NCBI GenBank assembly: GCA_938009275.1
Contig: CALLHY010000011.1
Coordinates: forward strand, 62,001-126,000
Direction: 5' to 3'
Source: an uncultured bacterium
GTDB lineage: Bacteria > Cloacimonadota > Cloacimonadia > Cloacimonadales > Cloacimonadaceae
DNA length: 64,000 nt
The translations under genes were made by a program, and so were the position numbers. Shown here one piece after another: positions 36,241 through 45,033 of this stretch (its first letter is position 1; each line of letters opens with the position of its first letter). The notes under the pieces are model-generated. The model saw only the letters and a program-made list of their open reading frames with translations, was not told the origin of the DNA and did no database searches.

Positions 36241-36963
36241 ATGGCTAATCAGTGGTTTTATCTAAAGCATGGACAGTCCAAAGGCCCGGTAAGCAGCGAG
36301 GAGATTGCCGAACTCGTGGTGCAAAGTGACTTGAATAAAGACACCCGCATTCTGGATGCCGAAACGCGTATCTGGACAACCGTTGGCAGTGTTCCAGAGC
36401 TAAATCTGCTTGTTCGCAACATCCAAAAAGAATACTATGGCGGAGTTCGGGACAACAAACAGCTTGCCGAATTGCTGTATAATCACGATGATCTGTTTGC
36501 CCGCCTGGAGCTGCTAAATCGCCGTCCGCTATTTATGAATGTTCCCTGGCAACACATACCGCTACTAATGCTACTCACAGGCGGATTTTATCAATTTTAT
36601 TGGATGTATCGTCAATGGTTTCGGGTGGAAATGCTGGATACGAAATCTAAAAGCATGCTGAAGCGCACCAGTTTCATGCTGCTATTCGTGCCAATAATCG
36701 TGTTCACAACCGTTGAGGGGCTAAAGGAATTCCGCAAGGTGCTCATTGCCCAGTTCAATCCCTATGCCCTGTCACTAATGTGGTATATCTCTATTGCGCT
36801 TACTATTATCAATCCCTTGGGCGGAGATGCTGTAGTATCACTGCTATGCAGACTAGGCTTCAGTCTTAGCGGCATGATTCCTATCATAATGGCTCAGCGC
36901 TACATCAACGATTGCAACCGCCTCTTAGGCAGAGACAAGCCCATAACAGAGAAGATAATCTAA
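36241..36963 (+). CDS. GYF_2 (DUF4339) domain membrane protein with DUF4234-like region
   Basis: 240 residues. The N-terminal 60 residues form a GYF_2 domain (QWFYLKHGQSKGPVSSEEIA ... TRIWTTVGSVPEL), which in other proteins binds proline-rich partners. A linker is followed by about four membrane segments; FYQFYWMYRQW resembles the start of DUF4234. The start is ATG at 36241 with AAGGA upstream; the upstream ATG at 36196 gives an unconserved leader. Function is unknown, perhaps tethering or sorting at the inner membrane. Confidence 0.83.
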   Translation: MANQWFYLKHGQSKGPVSSEEIAELVVQSDLNKDTRILDAETRIWTTVGSVPELNLLVRNIQKEYYGGVRDNKQLAELLYNHDDLFARLELLNRRPLFMNVPWQHIPLLMLLTGGFYQFYWMYRQWFRVEMLDTKSKSMLKRTSFMLLFVPIIVFTTVEGLKEFRKVLIAQFNPYALSLMWYISIALTIINPLGGDAVVSLLCRLGFSLSGMIPIIMAQRYINDCNRLLGRDKPITEKII

Positions 36964-37011
36964 GTTATATTCCCATTACCACGCTTCATTATCTTGCTTA
37001 CTTTTACCCCT

Positions 37012-37082
37012 GCTTCCCTGCTGCTTCCTTGCTGCTATCCCCTATCCGATACAGGATAGCAGCAAGGAAGCAGCAGGGAAGC
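37012..37082. repeat. Long intergenic hairpin, 34-nt arms, 3-nt loop (copy 2)
   Basis: The left arm is 37012-37045, the loop is CCG at 37046-37048 and the right arm is 37049-37082, pairing with two mismatches near the loop. It lies 48 bases after the GYF_2 stop and about 90 before the Ehr operon. Compared with 44817-44887, left-arm position 12 is G here and T there, with the paired right-arm base changing from C to A, so pairing is kept. Confidence 0.92.
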
Positions 37083-37137
37083 TCTGCTTAAGCAGCACAA
37101 AAATAAGGAGAATACAGATAGTTAACCCAATTTCAGC

Positions 37138-37166
37138 TTGACACTTCCGCTTTGCAAGAATAAAGC
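37138..37166 (+). promoter_or_regulatory. Candidate promoter of the Ehr-type operon
   Basis: TTGACA at 37138-37143, a 17-nt spacer and TAAAGC at 37161-37166. The predicted transcription start would be only a few bases before the ATG at 37175, which has no Shine-Dalgarno. Either the message is leaderless or the real promoter is further upstream. The -10 is weak. Confidence 0.35.
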
Positions 37167-37174
37167 GAATCACC

Positions 37175-38638
37175 ATGAAAGAAAAAGCACAAATCGTGAA
37201 TCCATTTTTGTATGTATTGCCAGATTTAATGGAGCTAACGGACTTCCTTAACGGCATAAGAAACCTGTGTTTAGCGGGTTATTCTCCGCTATGCTTTTTT
37301 GGCACTGCCCGTCAGGAATTGCTTTGCGGCATGGCTTTGGCAGGCAAAGAACCTATTCTGCTCCGCTGCTTATTTCCGCAGGACATGCAATACCAGTCAC
37401 TTAGCATGGAGTTTCCCGCCTTTCACTTGTTTGAACGTGAGCTTTGGGAAGAATTTGGCGTCACACCTCTGGGGCATCCCTGGCTAAAGCCGGTACGTTT
37501 TCCGATAGGCGGCCAGCAAAGCATGGAGCAATATCCATTTTTTAGCAGTGAATCCTCCGCTTTGCATGAAGTTGGCGTTGGCCCGGTGCATGCAGGAGTT
37601 ATAGAGCCGGGGCATTTCCGTTTCATCTGTCATGGTGAGCGGATAGAACACCTCGAAATCCAGCTTGGATATCAGCATCGGGGAATTATGAACCTGCTGT
37701 CCCAGGGCGATATAAGGCAAAAGATGCCGCTTGCCGAGTGCATAGCCGGAGACACCGCCATAGGACACGGCCTGGCATACTGCTCTGCCATAGAGACTCT
37801 CTGCAATGTATCCGTTCCTACTGCCCTGCAAACAGTCCGCCTGATCGCTCTTGAGCTGGAGCGAATAGCCATGCACCTGGCAGACCTCTCGGCTCTGGCA
37901 GGCGATATAGCCTATCTATCGGGGCAAAACTTCTTTGCCGCGCTGCGCACCACCATAATCAATTCGTCATTGGCTATATGTGGCAGCCGTTTTGGTAAAA
38001 GGTGGCTGAAGCCGGGAGGCATTAATTATGGACTTAGCAAAGAGCAGAACAGCCTCTTGCGCAGCACCCTGGAAGAAGCGGGACGCCAGATTGAACGCTG
38101 CACCCGGGCTATGTTTGCCGATGCGGGTGTGCTAAACCGCTTTGACAGCACCGGCAGCGTTAGCAAGAAAGCAGCGTTGGAGCTTAATTTCAGCGGTGTT
38201 ACTGCCAAAGCATCTGGTTTAGCAATAGATGCCAGATGTGATTTTCCCCTAAGTGCTTATACAGAATTCAGTCCCCTTTGCCTTGATTCCGGTGATGTGT
38301 TTGCACGAGCATCGATACGGGCAAAAGAGATAGAGCAGTCGCTAGACATGATTGCCCATATGCTCAGCACCCTGCCCCCCGTTTCTGCTAAAGATAGTGT
38401 GTCACTTCCCCCGCCCATGCCGGATAAACTCTGTATCGCCATCACCGAAGGCTGGAGAGGCAGAATTGTGCATGTGGTAAAGACAGATTCAGAGAGCGGC
38501 ACCGAGTTTTACCGCGTTATCGACCCTTCACTGCACAATTGGTTTGCCCTGGCATTAGCAGTCCGCAACGAAGGCATTTCGGACTTTCCTTTGTGCAACA
38601 AGAGCTTCGACCTCTCGTATTGCGGTACGGATTTGTAA
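37175..38638 (+). CDS. Ehr-type hydrogenase-like large subunit (NuoC-NuoD/HycE-like fusion) lacking Ni-binding cysteines
   Basis: 487 residues. The N-terminal third is NuoC-like (RCLFPQDMQYQSLSMEFPAF, FERELWEEFGVTPLGHPWLK); the rest is NuoD/HycE-like (GPVHAGVIEPGHFRF at about 137-150, LGYQHRGIMNLL). Energy-converting hydrogenases bind Ni-Fe through two CxxC pairs. Here the first site reads ECIAGDTAIGHG (residues 188-199), with Ala and Thr where the ligands belong, and the C-terminus reads DFPLCNKSFDLSYCGTDL with no CxxC. This matches the energy-converting-hydrogenase-related (Ehr) group, which is not expected to carry a Ni-Fe site. It is the first gene of a six-gene operon; the start is ATG at 37175 because an in-frame stop lies upstream at 37139-37141. 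Its electron partner is unknown. Confidence 0.88.
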   Translation: MKEKAQIVNPFLYVLPDLMELTDFLNGIRNLCLAGYSPLCFFGTARQELLCGMALAGKEPILLRCLFPQDMQYQSLSMEFPAFHLFERELWEEFGVTPLGHPWLKPVRFPIGGQQSMEQYPFFSSESSALHEVGVGPVHAGVIEPGHFRFICHGERIEHLEIQLGYQHRGIMNLLSQGDIRQKMPLAECIAGDTAIGHGLAYCSAIETLCNVSVPTALQTVRLIALELERIAMHLADLSALAGDIAYLSGQNFFAALRTTIINSSLAICGSRFGKRWLKPGGINYGLSKEQNSLLRSTLEEAGRQIERCTRAMFADAGVLNRFDSTGSVSKKAALELNFSGVTAKASGLAIDARCDFPLSAYTEFSPLCLDSGDVFARASIRAKEIEQSLDMIAHMLSTLPPVSAKDSVSLPPPMPDKLCIAITEGWRGRIVHVVKTDSESGTEFYRVIDPSLHNWFALALAVRNEGISDFPLCNKSFDLSYCGTDL

Positions 38639-38649
38639 GGGAGTAATGA

Positions 38650-39402
38650 ATGTTTAACCTGCTAAAAGCACGCATCCATCACGGTTACCAAGCCATTCAT
38701 GATCCACTCAATGCCGCCATTCATCCCTCTTTTCCGGGTTTACCCACCATACTAAGGGCTTGCAAGGAAGATTTTTGCGCGGCTGGCAGCTTCTGCCCTA
38801 CGGGTGCCATTGGCGATAATAGCCTAGACTTGGGCAAATGCGTATTCTGCGGTGAATGCACCCGTCGTTTTCCTGCTACTTTTGCCTTTAATCCCAATTT
38901 CCGCATGGCAAGCAGCCGGCGCGAATCCCTGATAATCCGTTGGGACAACCAAAGTAATACCTGCACTGCCCCTGCTGTGGAGGTTAATGCAGCCCTTAAG
39001 AAACTATGCATCAGGTCTTTCGCACTAAGGAATGTATCCGCAGGAGGCTGCAACGCATGCGAACTGGAACTGGGTGCCTCATCAAATGTAAACTTCGACA
39101 TGGGTAGATACGGCATCGAGGTTGTTGCCTCGCCGCGTCACGCAGATGCGCTGATACTCACCGGTCCGGTTTCCAAAAACATGGAACAGGCATTTGTTAA
39201 GACCTGGGAAGCCATTCCAGACCCCAAGGTGCTTATCTTGTGCGGTGCCTGCGCCATTAGCGGCGGCAGCTTTGTGAATTCCGATGCCATTAGCAGAGAT
39301 TGGCTGCAAACCATGCAACCTGCCTTATACATTCCCGGTTGCCCCGCCCATCCCTTAAGCATTATCCATGGACTAATGTCGCTTTTAGGGAGGGTGAAGT
39401 GA
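38650..39402 (+). CDS. Ehr-type small subunit (NuoB/HycG-like) with N-terminal ferredoxin-like region
   Basis: 250 residues. An N-terminal Cys-rich region (C38, C43, C49, then C64, C67, C70 in CVFCGEC) resembles a ferredoxin domain, probably with one 4Fe-4S cluster because the spacing is incomplete for two. The C-terminal domain is the NuoB/HycG fold with proximal-cluster ligands C134 and C137 in GGCNACE, C198 in CGACAISGG and C231 in PGCPAHP. It would pass electrons to the large subunit encoded 11 bases upstream. Separate NuoB and NuoI-type proteins are fused here, as in some Ehr and Hyf-like operons. The stop overlaps the next start as GTGA. Confidence 0.88.
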   Translation: MFNLLKARIHHGYQAIHDPLNAAIHPSFPGLPTILRACKEDFCAAGSFCPTGAIGDNSLDLGKCVFCGECTRRFPATFAFNPNFRMASSRRESLIIRWDNQSNTCTAPAVEVNAALKKLCIRSFALRNVSAGGCNACELELGASSNVNFDMGRYGIEVVASPRHADALILTGPVSKNMEQAFVKTWEAIPDPKVLILCGACAISGGSFVNSDAISRDWLQTMQPALYIPGCPAHPLSIIHGLMSLLGRVK

Positions 39403-41336
39403 TTAGCTATGCTCTTGCTCTACAGCTTGTTGCCATCTTGATAGTTGCCATAGACCGGTCGCATAAACACTGCGCTTCACTAAGGTTTATGCTGCTGAGT
39501 TCAGTTAGTTCAGCTTGCCTGTTGTTTGCCTATGGGAGGCTGTTTTTTGGCGGACAGGCTCAGCATTACGTACTTAGTATTCCCGGTTTGGCTGCTGCCG
39601 CGGACATCGTTATAGACCCTTTGGCGGCATTCTTTGGCATGCTCTTTGCCTTTGGCTACCTTGTGGGTATCATCTATGCTCATTTCTATCTAAAAGCCCA
39701 CTCCGAAGAGGGCAATGCCTCTCACCTGTTCTTTAGCGGGCTAATGATAATCAGCATGCATCTTGTTCTAATGCTTCGTCACAGCCTGCTGTTTATGATA
39801 GCCTGGGAACTGATGAGTCTAAGCTCCTTTTTTGCCATTATGCAAGACAGGCAGAATAAAGATAGCATCGCCAATGCGCTATACTATTTCGTTATGATGC
39901 ACATCGGTGCTGCTGTGTTGCTGCTTGGTTTTGCCTTGCAGTATGCAAGCAGCGGCTCACTAAGCCTGGCGCAACAAACCTATTATCCCGTTGCCAAGTG
40001 GCTGTTGCTGGTGGGCTTTGCCTTCAAAGCCGGGTTCTTTCCCTTTTACTCATGGCTGCCAAAAGCGCATCCTGTTGCTCCTGCTCACCTTTCGGGAATG
40101 ATGTCGGGGCTAATGATTAAAACCGGAATATTTGGCATTGTGCTGGTAATGCTTGGTTCTGCTTGGCAGCCCATAGAAATCTATATCCTATTGGCAATCT
40201 CACTGCTAACTGCCTTCAATGGTGTTATTCACGCCATGGCGGAGTCGAACATCAAACGCTCGCTTGCCTATTCTTCCATAGAGAACATCGGCATTATTGG
40301 TGTGGGGCTTTCTCTCTGGTTATTAGGTAAATCGCTGGGTAATACAGCCATGTCCGGTTTGGGGCTGATGGGTGCTTCTCTGCACATCATGAACCATTCG
40401 CTCTTTAAGCCTTTGCTGTTCTACCTGAGCGGCAACGTGCTGGTTGCCACCCACAGCTTGGAAACCGACAAGCTGGGTGGTTTAATGAAGCGGATGCCCG
40501 GCACAGCTCTGTTATTCATGCTGGGAACAGCCTCCATCTCGGCACTGCCCCTTTTCAATGGATTCATCTCCGAACTCGCTATTTTCTTAGGCATTATCAG
40601 CGGCTTTCAAAGTAGCAGCCTGGGCGGTACCCTATCCATGATTGCGGCAGGCGGAGCACTGGCTTTTGTAAGCGCATTGGCACTTATCGCCTTTAGCAAG
40701 ATATTCAGCATCGTGTTCAGTGGCGAACCCCGCTCATCTGCTGCTGCTAACGCCAAGGAACTGCCCTTTGGCATGCTGCTAAGCCCCATACTGCTGGCAG
40801 CATTCTGCTTCCTGTTTGGCACCTTAGGTGAGCTTGGCTTGTGGATAATAAAGCCGCTGGCAATTGCCTTGCAGGTAGATGCCGGAGTTTATCTAGGCTT
40901 TGCCATGGTTTTACACAGGATAAGCACTGTACTGCTTATGCTCCTGGCTGCCTTTATTGCTCTGTACATCATAAAGTTGCGACTGGTGAAGGTAACAAAA
41001 TCCATCACCTGGGGCTGCGGCTATCATCAGGGTAGTGCAAAGCAACAATACACCGGAACTGCATATATAAACCCGCTGGCATACTTCCTGAAGCCTTTTA
41101 TGCAAAAGCGGATAAGCAGGAGCTGTGTAGAAGGCTATTTCCCGCAAAGCATTAGCCACGCGGAAGAGGTGCAAGACTATGTGGATAAGGGTATTATCAG
41201 CAAATTGCTTGGCTTGCTAACCCGCTTTTACAGGCTGTTCGATGGCATTCACAATGGTAAAACCAACAGCTACATCAGCTACTTGTTAATTGCTTTACTT
41301 TGCCTGTTATTCTGGGTGCTGGGGGTGCAAAAGTGA
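39399..41336 (+). CDS. Ehr/Hyf-type antiporter-like membrane subunit (HyfB/NuoL-like)
   Basis: 645 residues with about 14-16 predicted helices of the Mrp/NuoL family. Conserved parts are WELMSLSSFFAI with the key Glu, FAFKAGFFPFYSWLPKAHPV containing the pump Lys and PSAHP-like motif, and SSIENIGIIGVGL. It probably contributes to ion translocation coupled to electron flow in the complex. The start is GTG at 39399 overlapping the previous stop (GTGA), with AGGGAGGG upstream; the ATG at 39300 lies within the previous gene and adds unconserved residues. Confidence 0.88.
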   Translation: MISYALALQLVAILIVAIDRSHKHCASLRFMLLSSVSSACLLFAYGRLFFGGQAQHYVLSIPGLAAAADIVIDPLAAFFGMLFAFGYLVGIIYAHFYLKAHSEEGNASHLFFSGLMIISMHLVLMLRHSLLFMIAWELMSLSSFFAIMQDRQNKDSIANALYYFVMMHIGAAVLLLGFALQYASSGSLSLAQQTYYPVAKWLLLVGFAFKAGFFPFYSWLPKAHPVAPAHLSGMMSGLMIKTGIFGIVLVMLGSAWQPIEIYILLAISLLTAFNGVIHAMAESNIKRSLAYSSIENIGIIGVGLSLWLLGKSLGNTAMSGLGLMGASLHIMNHSLFKPLLFYLSGNVLVATHSLETDKLGGLMKRMPGTALLFMLGTASISALPLFNGFISELAIFLGIISGFQSSSLGGTLSMIAAGGALAFVSALALIAFSKIFSIVFSGEPRSSAAANAKELPFGMLLSPILLAAFCFLFGTLGELGLWIIKPLAIALQVDAGVYLGFAMVLHRISTVLLMLLAAFIALYIIKLRLVKVTKSITWGCGYHQGSAKQQYTGTAYINPLAYFLKPFMQKRISRSCVEGYFPQSISHAEEVQDYVDKGIISKLLGLLTRFYRLFDGIHNGKTNSYISYLLIALLCLLFWVLGVQK

Positions 41337-42250
41337 TTATTAACTTCCTGTTTATTCTGCTGTTACCTCTGCTGTTCATCGGTGTGATAAACAAAACCAA
41401 AGCCATTTGGGCAGGCAGAAAAGGGGCAAGCATACTACAGCCGCTTTATACCGTTATTAAGCTGATGGGCAAAAGCGAAGTGCACAGCCACAGCAGCAGC
41501 CATATATTCTGCTGGGCTCCCAGCTTGTCTCTGGCGGCTACCTTTATCGCTGCATTGTTTATCCCCTTTGGAGCGCAGCACGCAGTTCTTAGCTTTAAGG
41601 GTGATTTCTTTTTGTTCATGTCCTTGCTGGCTCTTAGCAAGGCTGTAATTGTTTTAGCGGCGATGGATGTAGGCAGCAGCTTTGAAGGCATGGGTGCTTC
41701 TCGAGAGATATCGTTCACTGCTTTTTTGGAGCCTGCATTCCTGCTGATTATTGGCTCTTTAGCTTATGCGGGTGGCTTTGGCACTCTTGGACAGCTCTTT
41801 CTGCATCACAGGGTGTATATCTTTAACGAGTGGTCGGTTATCATAGCCGTTCTTACCGCCCTGGCATTATTCATTATGATGCTGGTGGAAGGCGCAAGGG
41901 TTCCCTTCGATGATCCCGCCACACATCTGGAACTAACCATGATTCACGAGGTTATGGTGCTGGATACTTCGGGGGTGAATCTTGCTATGGTGCATTATGC
42001 TTCTGCGCTAAAGGTTCAAATCTATGCCTCTATGATAAGCTATTTCTTTATTCCCGAAGGCATGCATAGCCTTAGCATTATTGCAGTATATCTGCTTAGC
42101 AGCTTCGGTTTGGCAATAAGCGCGGGACTGGTAGAGAGCCTGATGCCTCGCTACCGGATTAGCCGCAATCTGGAGTTGGTTATTATCCCGCTTTCCATCT
42201 CTTTGCTGGTATTGGCAGCATTGATTGTTCATAACCTGGGAGGAATATAA
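41333..42250 (+). CDS. Ehr/Hyf-type membrane subunit HyfC/NuoH-like
   Basis: 305 residues, about eight helices, of the complex I subunit 1/HycD family. The cytoplasmic loop with Glu and Arg residues is seen in MLVEGARVPFDDPATHLELT, where EGARVPFDDP is the family signature for the quinone- or electron-site interface. It anchors the soluble subunits to the membrane arm. The start is GTG at 41333 overlapping the previous stop (GTGA). It is followed by a TAATG overlap with the next gene. Confidence 0.9.
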   Translation: MIINFLFILLLPLLFIGVINKTKAIWAGRKGASILQPLYTVIKLMGKSEVHSHSSSHIFCWAPSLSLAATFIAALFIPFGAQHAVLSFKGDFFLFMSLLALSKAVIVLAAMDVGSSFEGMGASREISFTAFLEPAFLLIIGSLAYAGGFGTLGQLFLHHRVYIFNEWSVIIAVLTALALFIMMLVEGARVPFDDPATHLELTMIHEVMVLDTSGVNLAMVHYASALKVQIYASMISYFFIPEGMHSLSIIAVYLLSSFGLAISAGLVESLMPRYRISRNLELVIIPLSISLLVLAALIVHNLGGI

Positions 42251-42885
42251 TGGCAGATATCCTATTGATGCTGTTTGGCCTTAGTTTGCTGTTTGCATCC
42301 ATCACTAATATGCTTACCAGCATTGTTCGTATTCTGGTAATCCAGGGCATACTGCTATTTGTGCTTACCATACTAAAAACCAACGAAATGAACATGTGGG
42401 AGTTTGCCTTCGTTGCTCTGGAAACCATTGTTTTCAAAGCCGTGCTTATCCCGTGGTTCATTGTGGACACCATAAACAAAAACGGTATCAAGCGTGAAGT
42501 AGAGCCCTCTGTATCAAACTTCTTCTCCCTTGGTTCCATGACTGCCATCTTTGCCTTTGCCTTTTTTATAGCCCTCTGGAGCGGAAAGAGCAGCCCCAAT
42601 GTATATCCCCTGCATTTCGGTGTGGCATTTGCGGCAATCCTGAAAGGCTTATTCATTATTATCGCCAACAAAAAGCTTATAACCCACCTTATGGGCTATC
42701 TCATAATGGAAAACGGCATCTTTATGCTTTCTCTCGCCATTGGCAGTGAAATGCCGCACATTGTAAGTTTGGGCGTTTCTCTGGACATCTTGCTATCTAT
42801 CCTGATTGCCGTGCTGTTCATAAACAAGATTAGCAATAGCTTCGAAGACGTGGATAGCGACGAGCTATCTATCCTAAAGGACTAA
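42250..42885 (+). CDS. Ehr/Hyf-type membrane subunit HyfE-like (NuoK-related)
   Basis: 211 residues with six to seven predicted helices. The C-terminal part LITHLMGYLIMENGIFMLSL has the Glu and MENG motif typical of HyfE and NuoK-like subunits. It overlaps the previous stop by one base (TAATG). It probably forms part of the proton or sodium path in the membrane arm. Confidence 0.85.
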   Translation: MADILLMLFGLSLLFASITNMLTSIVRILVIQGILLFVLTILKTNEMNMWEFAFVALETIVFKAVLIPWFIVDTINKNGIKREVEPSVSNFFSLGSMTAIFAFAFFIALWSGKSSPNVYPLHFGVAFAAILKGLFIIIANKKLITHLMGYLIMENGIFMLSLAIGSEMPHIVSLGVSLDILLSILIAVLFINKISNSFEDVDSDELSILKD

Positions 42886-42889
42886 AGCC

Positions 42890-44257
42890 ATGTTATACCT
42901 GTACATCTGGATTATCCCCCTGCTCTTCTCCGCCATCGCCTGGCTAAAGAAAAGCAGCAGATTGAATACCGCCATAATCTTCAGCCACAGCAGCCTCTGC
43001 CTTAGTGCCTCAGTTGCCTTGCTTTTACCGGGGATGGGCTTGGCAACCAAGCTGGGAATAGACTCCCTTAGCCTTTGGTTCCTGCTAATCACCAGCATAT
43101 TATACTTTGCCGTAGGGCTATACAGCCTTCAGCATAAAAGCAACTTAACAGACAGGCAAAGCAGCATCTATGCCATTGCCATGATGGCATTTGTGGCGTC
43201 TATGGGTGGAGCCATAGTTAGCAAGGACTTAGGCCTGATCTGGGTGTTTGTAGAAACCACCACTCTCGCCAGTGCCATGCTGATTAGCTTTGAGCATCAT
43301 AAGCAGTCCCTGGAAGCAGCATGGAAGTATCTCTTTATCTGCTCCATAGGCATTGCTTTGGCGTTTGTAGGTGTGTTGCTGCTTATTATCGCCATGCCCG
43401 AAAGCCCCAGCCTGGTTTTCGACAAGATTATGCAGATGAAAGGCAGTATAAATCCTTTTTGGCTAAAGGTTTCTTTTGTGTTCATGCTTATCGGCTTTGG
43501 CACCAAGGTTGGGCTTGCTCCGCTACATTTCTGGCTACCTGATGCCCATTCCGAAGCCCCTGCTCCCGTTTCCGCGCTGCTATCCGGTGCGCTGTTGAAC
43601 ACCGCTCTCCTGCCCCTCATCCGCATGCAAGGCATAATGCAGGCAAACAGCATGGGACATCTCGCCAATGAGCTATTTCTCCTCTTCGGATTTGCTTCCA
43701 TGTTCATAGCTGCTGTATTCATCCAAAAAGTAAAGAACTACAAACGCCTATTGGCATATTCGTCCATAGAGAATATGGGAATAATCTTAATCGCCTTTGG
43801 CCTGGGTGAACTGGCAGGCAAAGCAGGCATGATCCACGCCATGGGGCATTCGATGATAAAAGCAGCTTTCTTTCTTACTTCCGGCAGCGTATATAGCATC
43901 TTTGGCAAAAAAGACTATAATCTGTGCAGTGGACTTTTAAGCCGATGCCCAATAATCGGCTGGCTGTGGCTAATTGCCTTCATGATGATAGTGGGAATGC
44001 CGCCCTCGCCCCTGTTCGTAAGTGAATTTAACATTGTTTTCGCTCTGGTTGGCAGCGGCAACCTTGCCCTGATGATGTTATTTGTTATCCTGCTGGCAAG
44101 CATTGCCTACGGACTGGGAAAGGCATCGCTGGCTATAACAATGGGCAAGTCCGATCAAAGATCGAAATTGCCCATTTCTGAATATCTTGCACCGACTATA
44201 TTGCTACTATCGGCTATGATTTTACCCTGGCTGCTTATTGTTTATCTGAAGTTTTAG
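42890..44257 (+). CDS. Ehr/Hyf-type antiporter-like membrane subunit (HyfF/NuoM/N-like)
   Basis: 455 residues with about 13 helices. Conserved elements are WVFVETTTLASAML (functional Glu), GFGTKVGLAPLHFWLPDAHS with Lys and the PDAHSEAP motif and YSSIENMGIILIAFG. It is the second antiporter-like subunit of the complex and the last gene of the operon. Its stop overlaps the stop of the convergent gene by four bases. With the 39399 product it gives two potential ion-pumping modules. Confidence 0.9.
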   Translation: MLYLYIWIIPLLFSAIAWLKKSSRLNTAIIFSHSSLCLSASVALLLPGMGLATKLGIDSLSLWFLLITSILYFAVGLYSLQHKSNLTDRQSSIYAIAMMAFVASMGGAIVSKDLGLIWVFVETTTLASAMLISFEHHKQSLEAAWKYLFICSIGIALAFVGVLLLIIAMPESPSLVFDKIMQMKGSINPFWLKVSFVFMLIGFGTKVGLAPLHFWLPDAHSEAPAPVSALLSGALLNTALLPLIRMQGIMQANSMGHLANELFLLFGFASMFIAAVFIQKVKNYKRLLAYSSIENMGIILIAFGLGELAGKAGMIHAMGHSMIKAAFFLTSGSVYSIFGKKDYNLCSGLLSRCPIIGWLWLIAFMMIVGMPPSPLFVSEFNIVFALVGSGNLALMMLFVILLASIAYGLGKASLAITMGKSDQRSKLPISEYLAPTILLLSAMILPWLLIVYLKF

Positions 44258-44709
44258 AATTCAGTGCCATACTCCGCGTAGAATAACTCGCCGCTATTTG
44301 TGGCTCCGGCTTCCACAAACCGGCCATAACCCAATTCCCAAGAGTAATAATCTTCATCACTGTGATAGGTGGCTTTGCCATGCAGTGCTTCAAGTTGTTT
44401 AACCACTTCTATTTCAGGCTTGAATTCGTCTGAGGGAATGTAAAATATCGCCCAACCGGTAAGCTCGTCTTCCCCGCCTTCGAAATACAGCACCAATTGA
44501 TCAACATTATTCAATTCTGGCACGTCTTCAAAGGGATAGTACAGGTCTCCACCATCATCATTGATGGCGATGTAGGAAAACCCGATGTCATAAAGAACGG
44601 CATCACAATTGTCCCAGGTGTCACCGTATTCCAGATCAAATAACCCTACCTGGGCACTCAATGAGCAGGTCAGCACGATTAGAGCTAAGAAACAAAGCAC
44701 TTTTCTCAT
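44254..44709 (-). CDS. Small secreted protein, unknown function
   Basis: 151 residues starting with a signal peptide (MRKVLCFLALIVLTCSLSAQ) at the ATG at 44709, preceded by GGAGTA. The mature part is acidic, with aromatic-rich strands (DLYYPFEDVPE, DEDYYSWELGYGRF), and has no family that I recognise. The reading can be extended upstream to 44790, but the signal peptide argues for the internal ATG. Its end overlaps the Ehr operon's end by four bases. The copy-3 hairpin lies just upstream of it. Confidence 0.78.
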   Translation of the reverse strand: MRKVLCFLALIVLTCSLSAQVGLFDLEYGDTWDNCDAVLYDIGFSYIAINDDGGDLYYPFEDVPELNNVDQLVLYFEGGEDELTGWAIFYIPSDEFKPEIEVVKQLEALHGKATYHSDEDYYSWELGYGRFVEAGATNSGELFYAEYGTEF

Positions 44710-44816
44710 AACTATACTCCGTATATAAGTAAATTTCAGAGATAAAATAAGGAAACTAATCAAACTGTCAATAGGAATTTGATATCTCACTTCTGGCTTT
44801 CCAGTAGTTTATACAA

Positions 44817-44887
44817 GCTTCCCTGCTTCTTCCTTGCTGCTATCCTGTATGCGATACAGGATAGCAGCAAGGAAGAAGCAGGGAAGC
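44817..44887. repeat. Long intergenic hairpin, perfect 34-bp stem, 3-nt loop (copy 3)
   Basis: Left arm 44817-44850 and right arm 44854-44887 are exact reverse complements over 34 bases, with loop GCG at 44851-44853. It lies between hydE (ending 45034) and the secreted protein gene, both on the minus strand. No T-run follows on either side. It shares most of its sequence with 37012-37082, and less closely with 5691-5761. Confidence 0.95.
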
Positions 44888-45033
44888 AGGGATTATTTTG
44901 CCAAAACTATGTTTGCTATCTTGAAGCTAACTTGCTATAAAACGGCATAGATAAGCAATGCCTCCCGGATAGATATCCAAGAGGCACAGATAAGTAATAG
45001 CATATAGCAGATAGAAAGCTTAGTTAGTCAGCT

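Noticed and set aside
37484..37876. Long antisense frames inside the Ehr genes and glyA
   Set aside because: They lie wholly within well-supported genes on the other strand and show no domain.
37175..44257. Calling the operon a genuine group 4 [NiFe]-hydrogenase
   Set aside because: Both CxxC ligand pairs are missing from the large subunit.
5691..44887. Hairpin repeats as parts of a CRISPR array
   Set aside because: The copies are thousands of bases apart, with no regular spacers and no cas genes.
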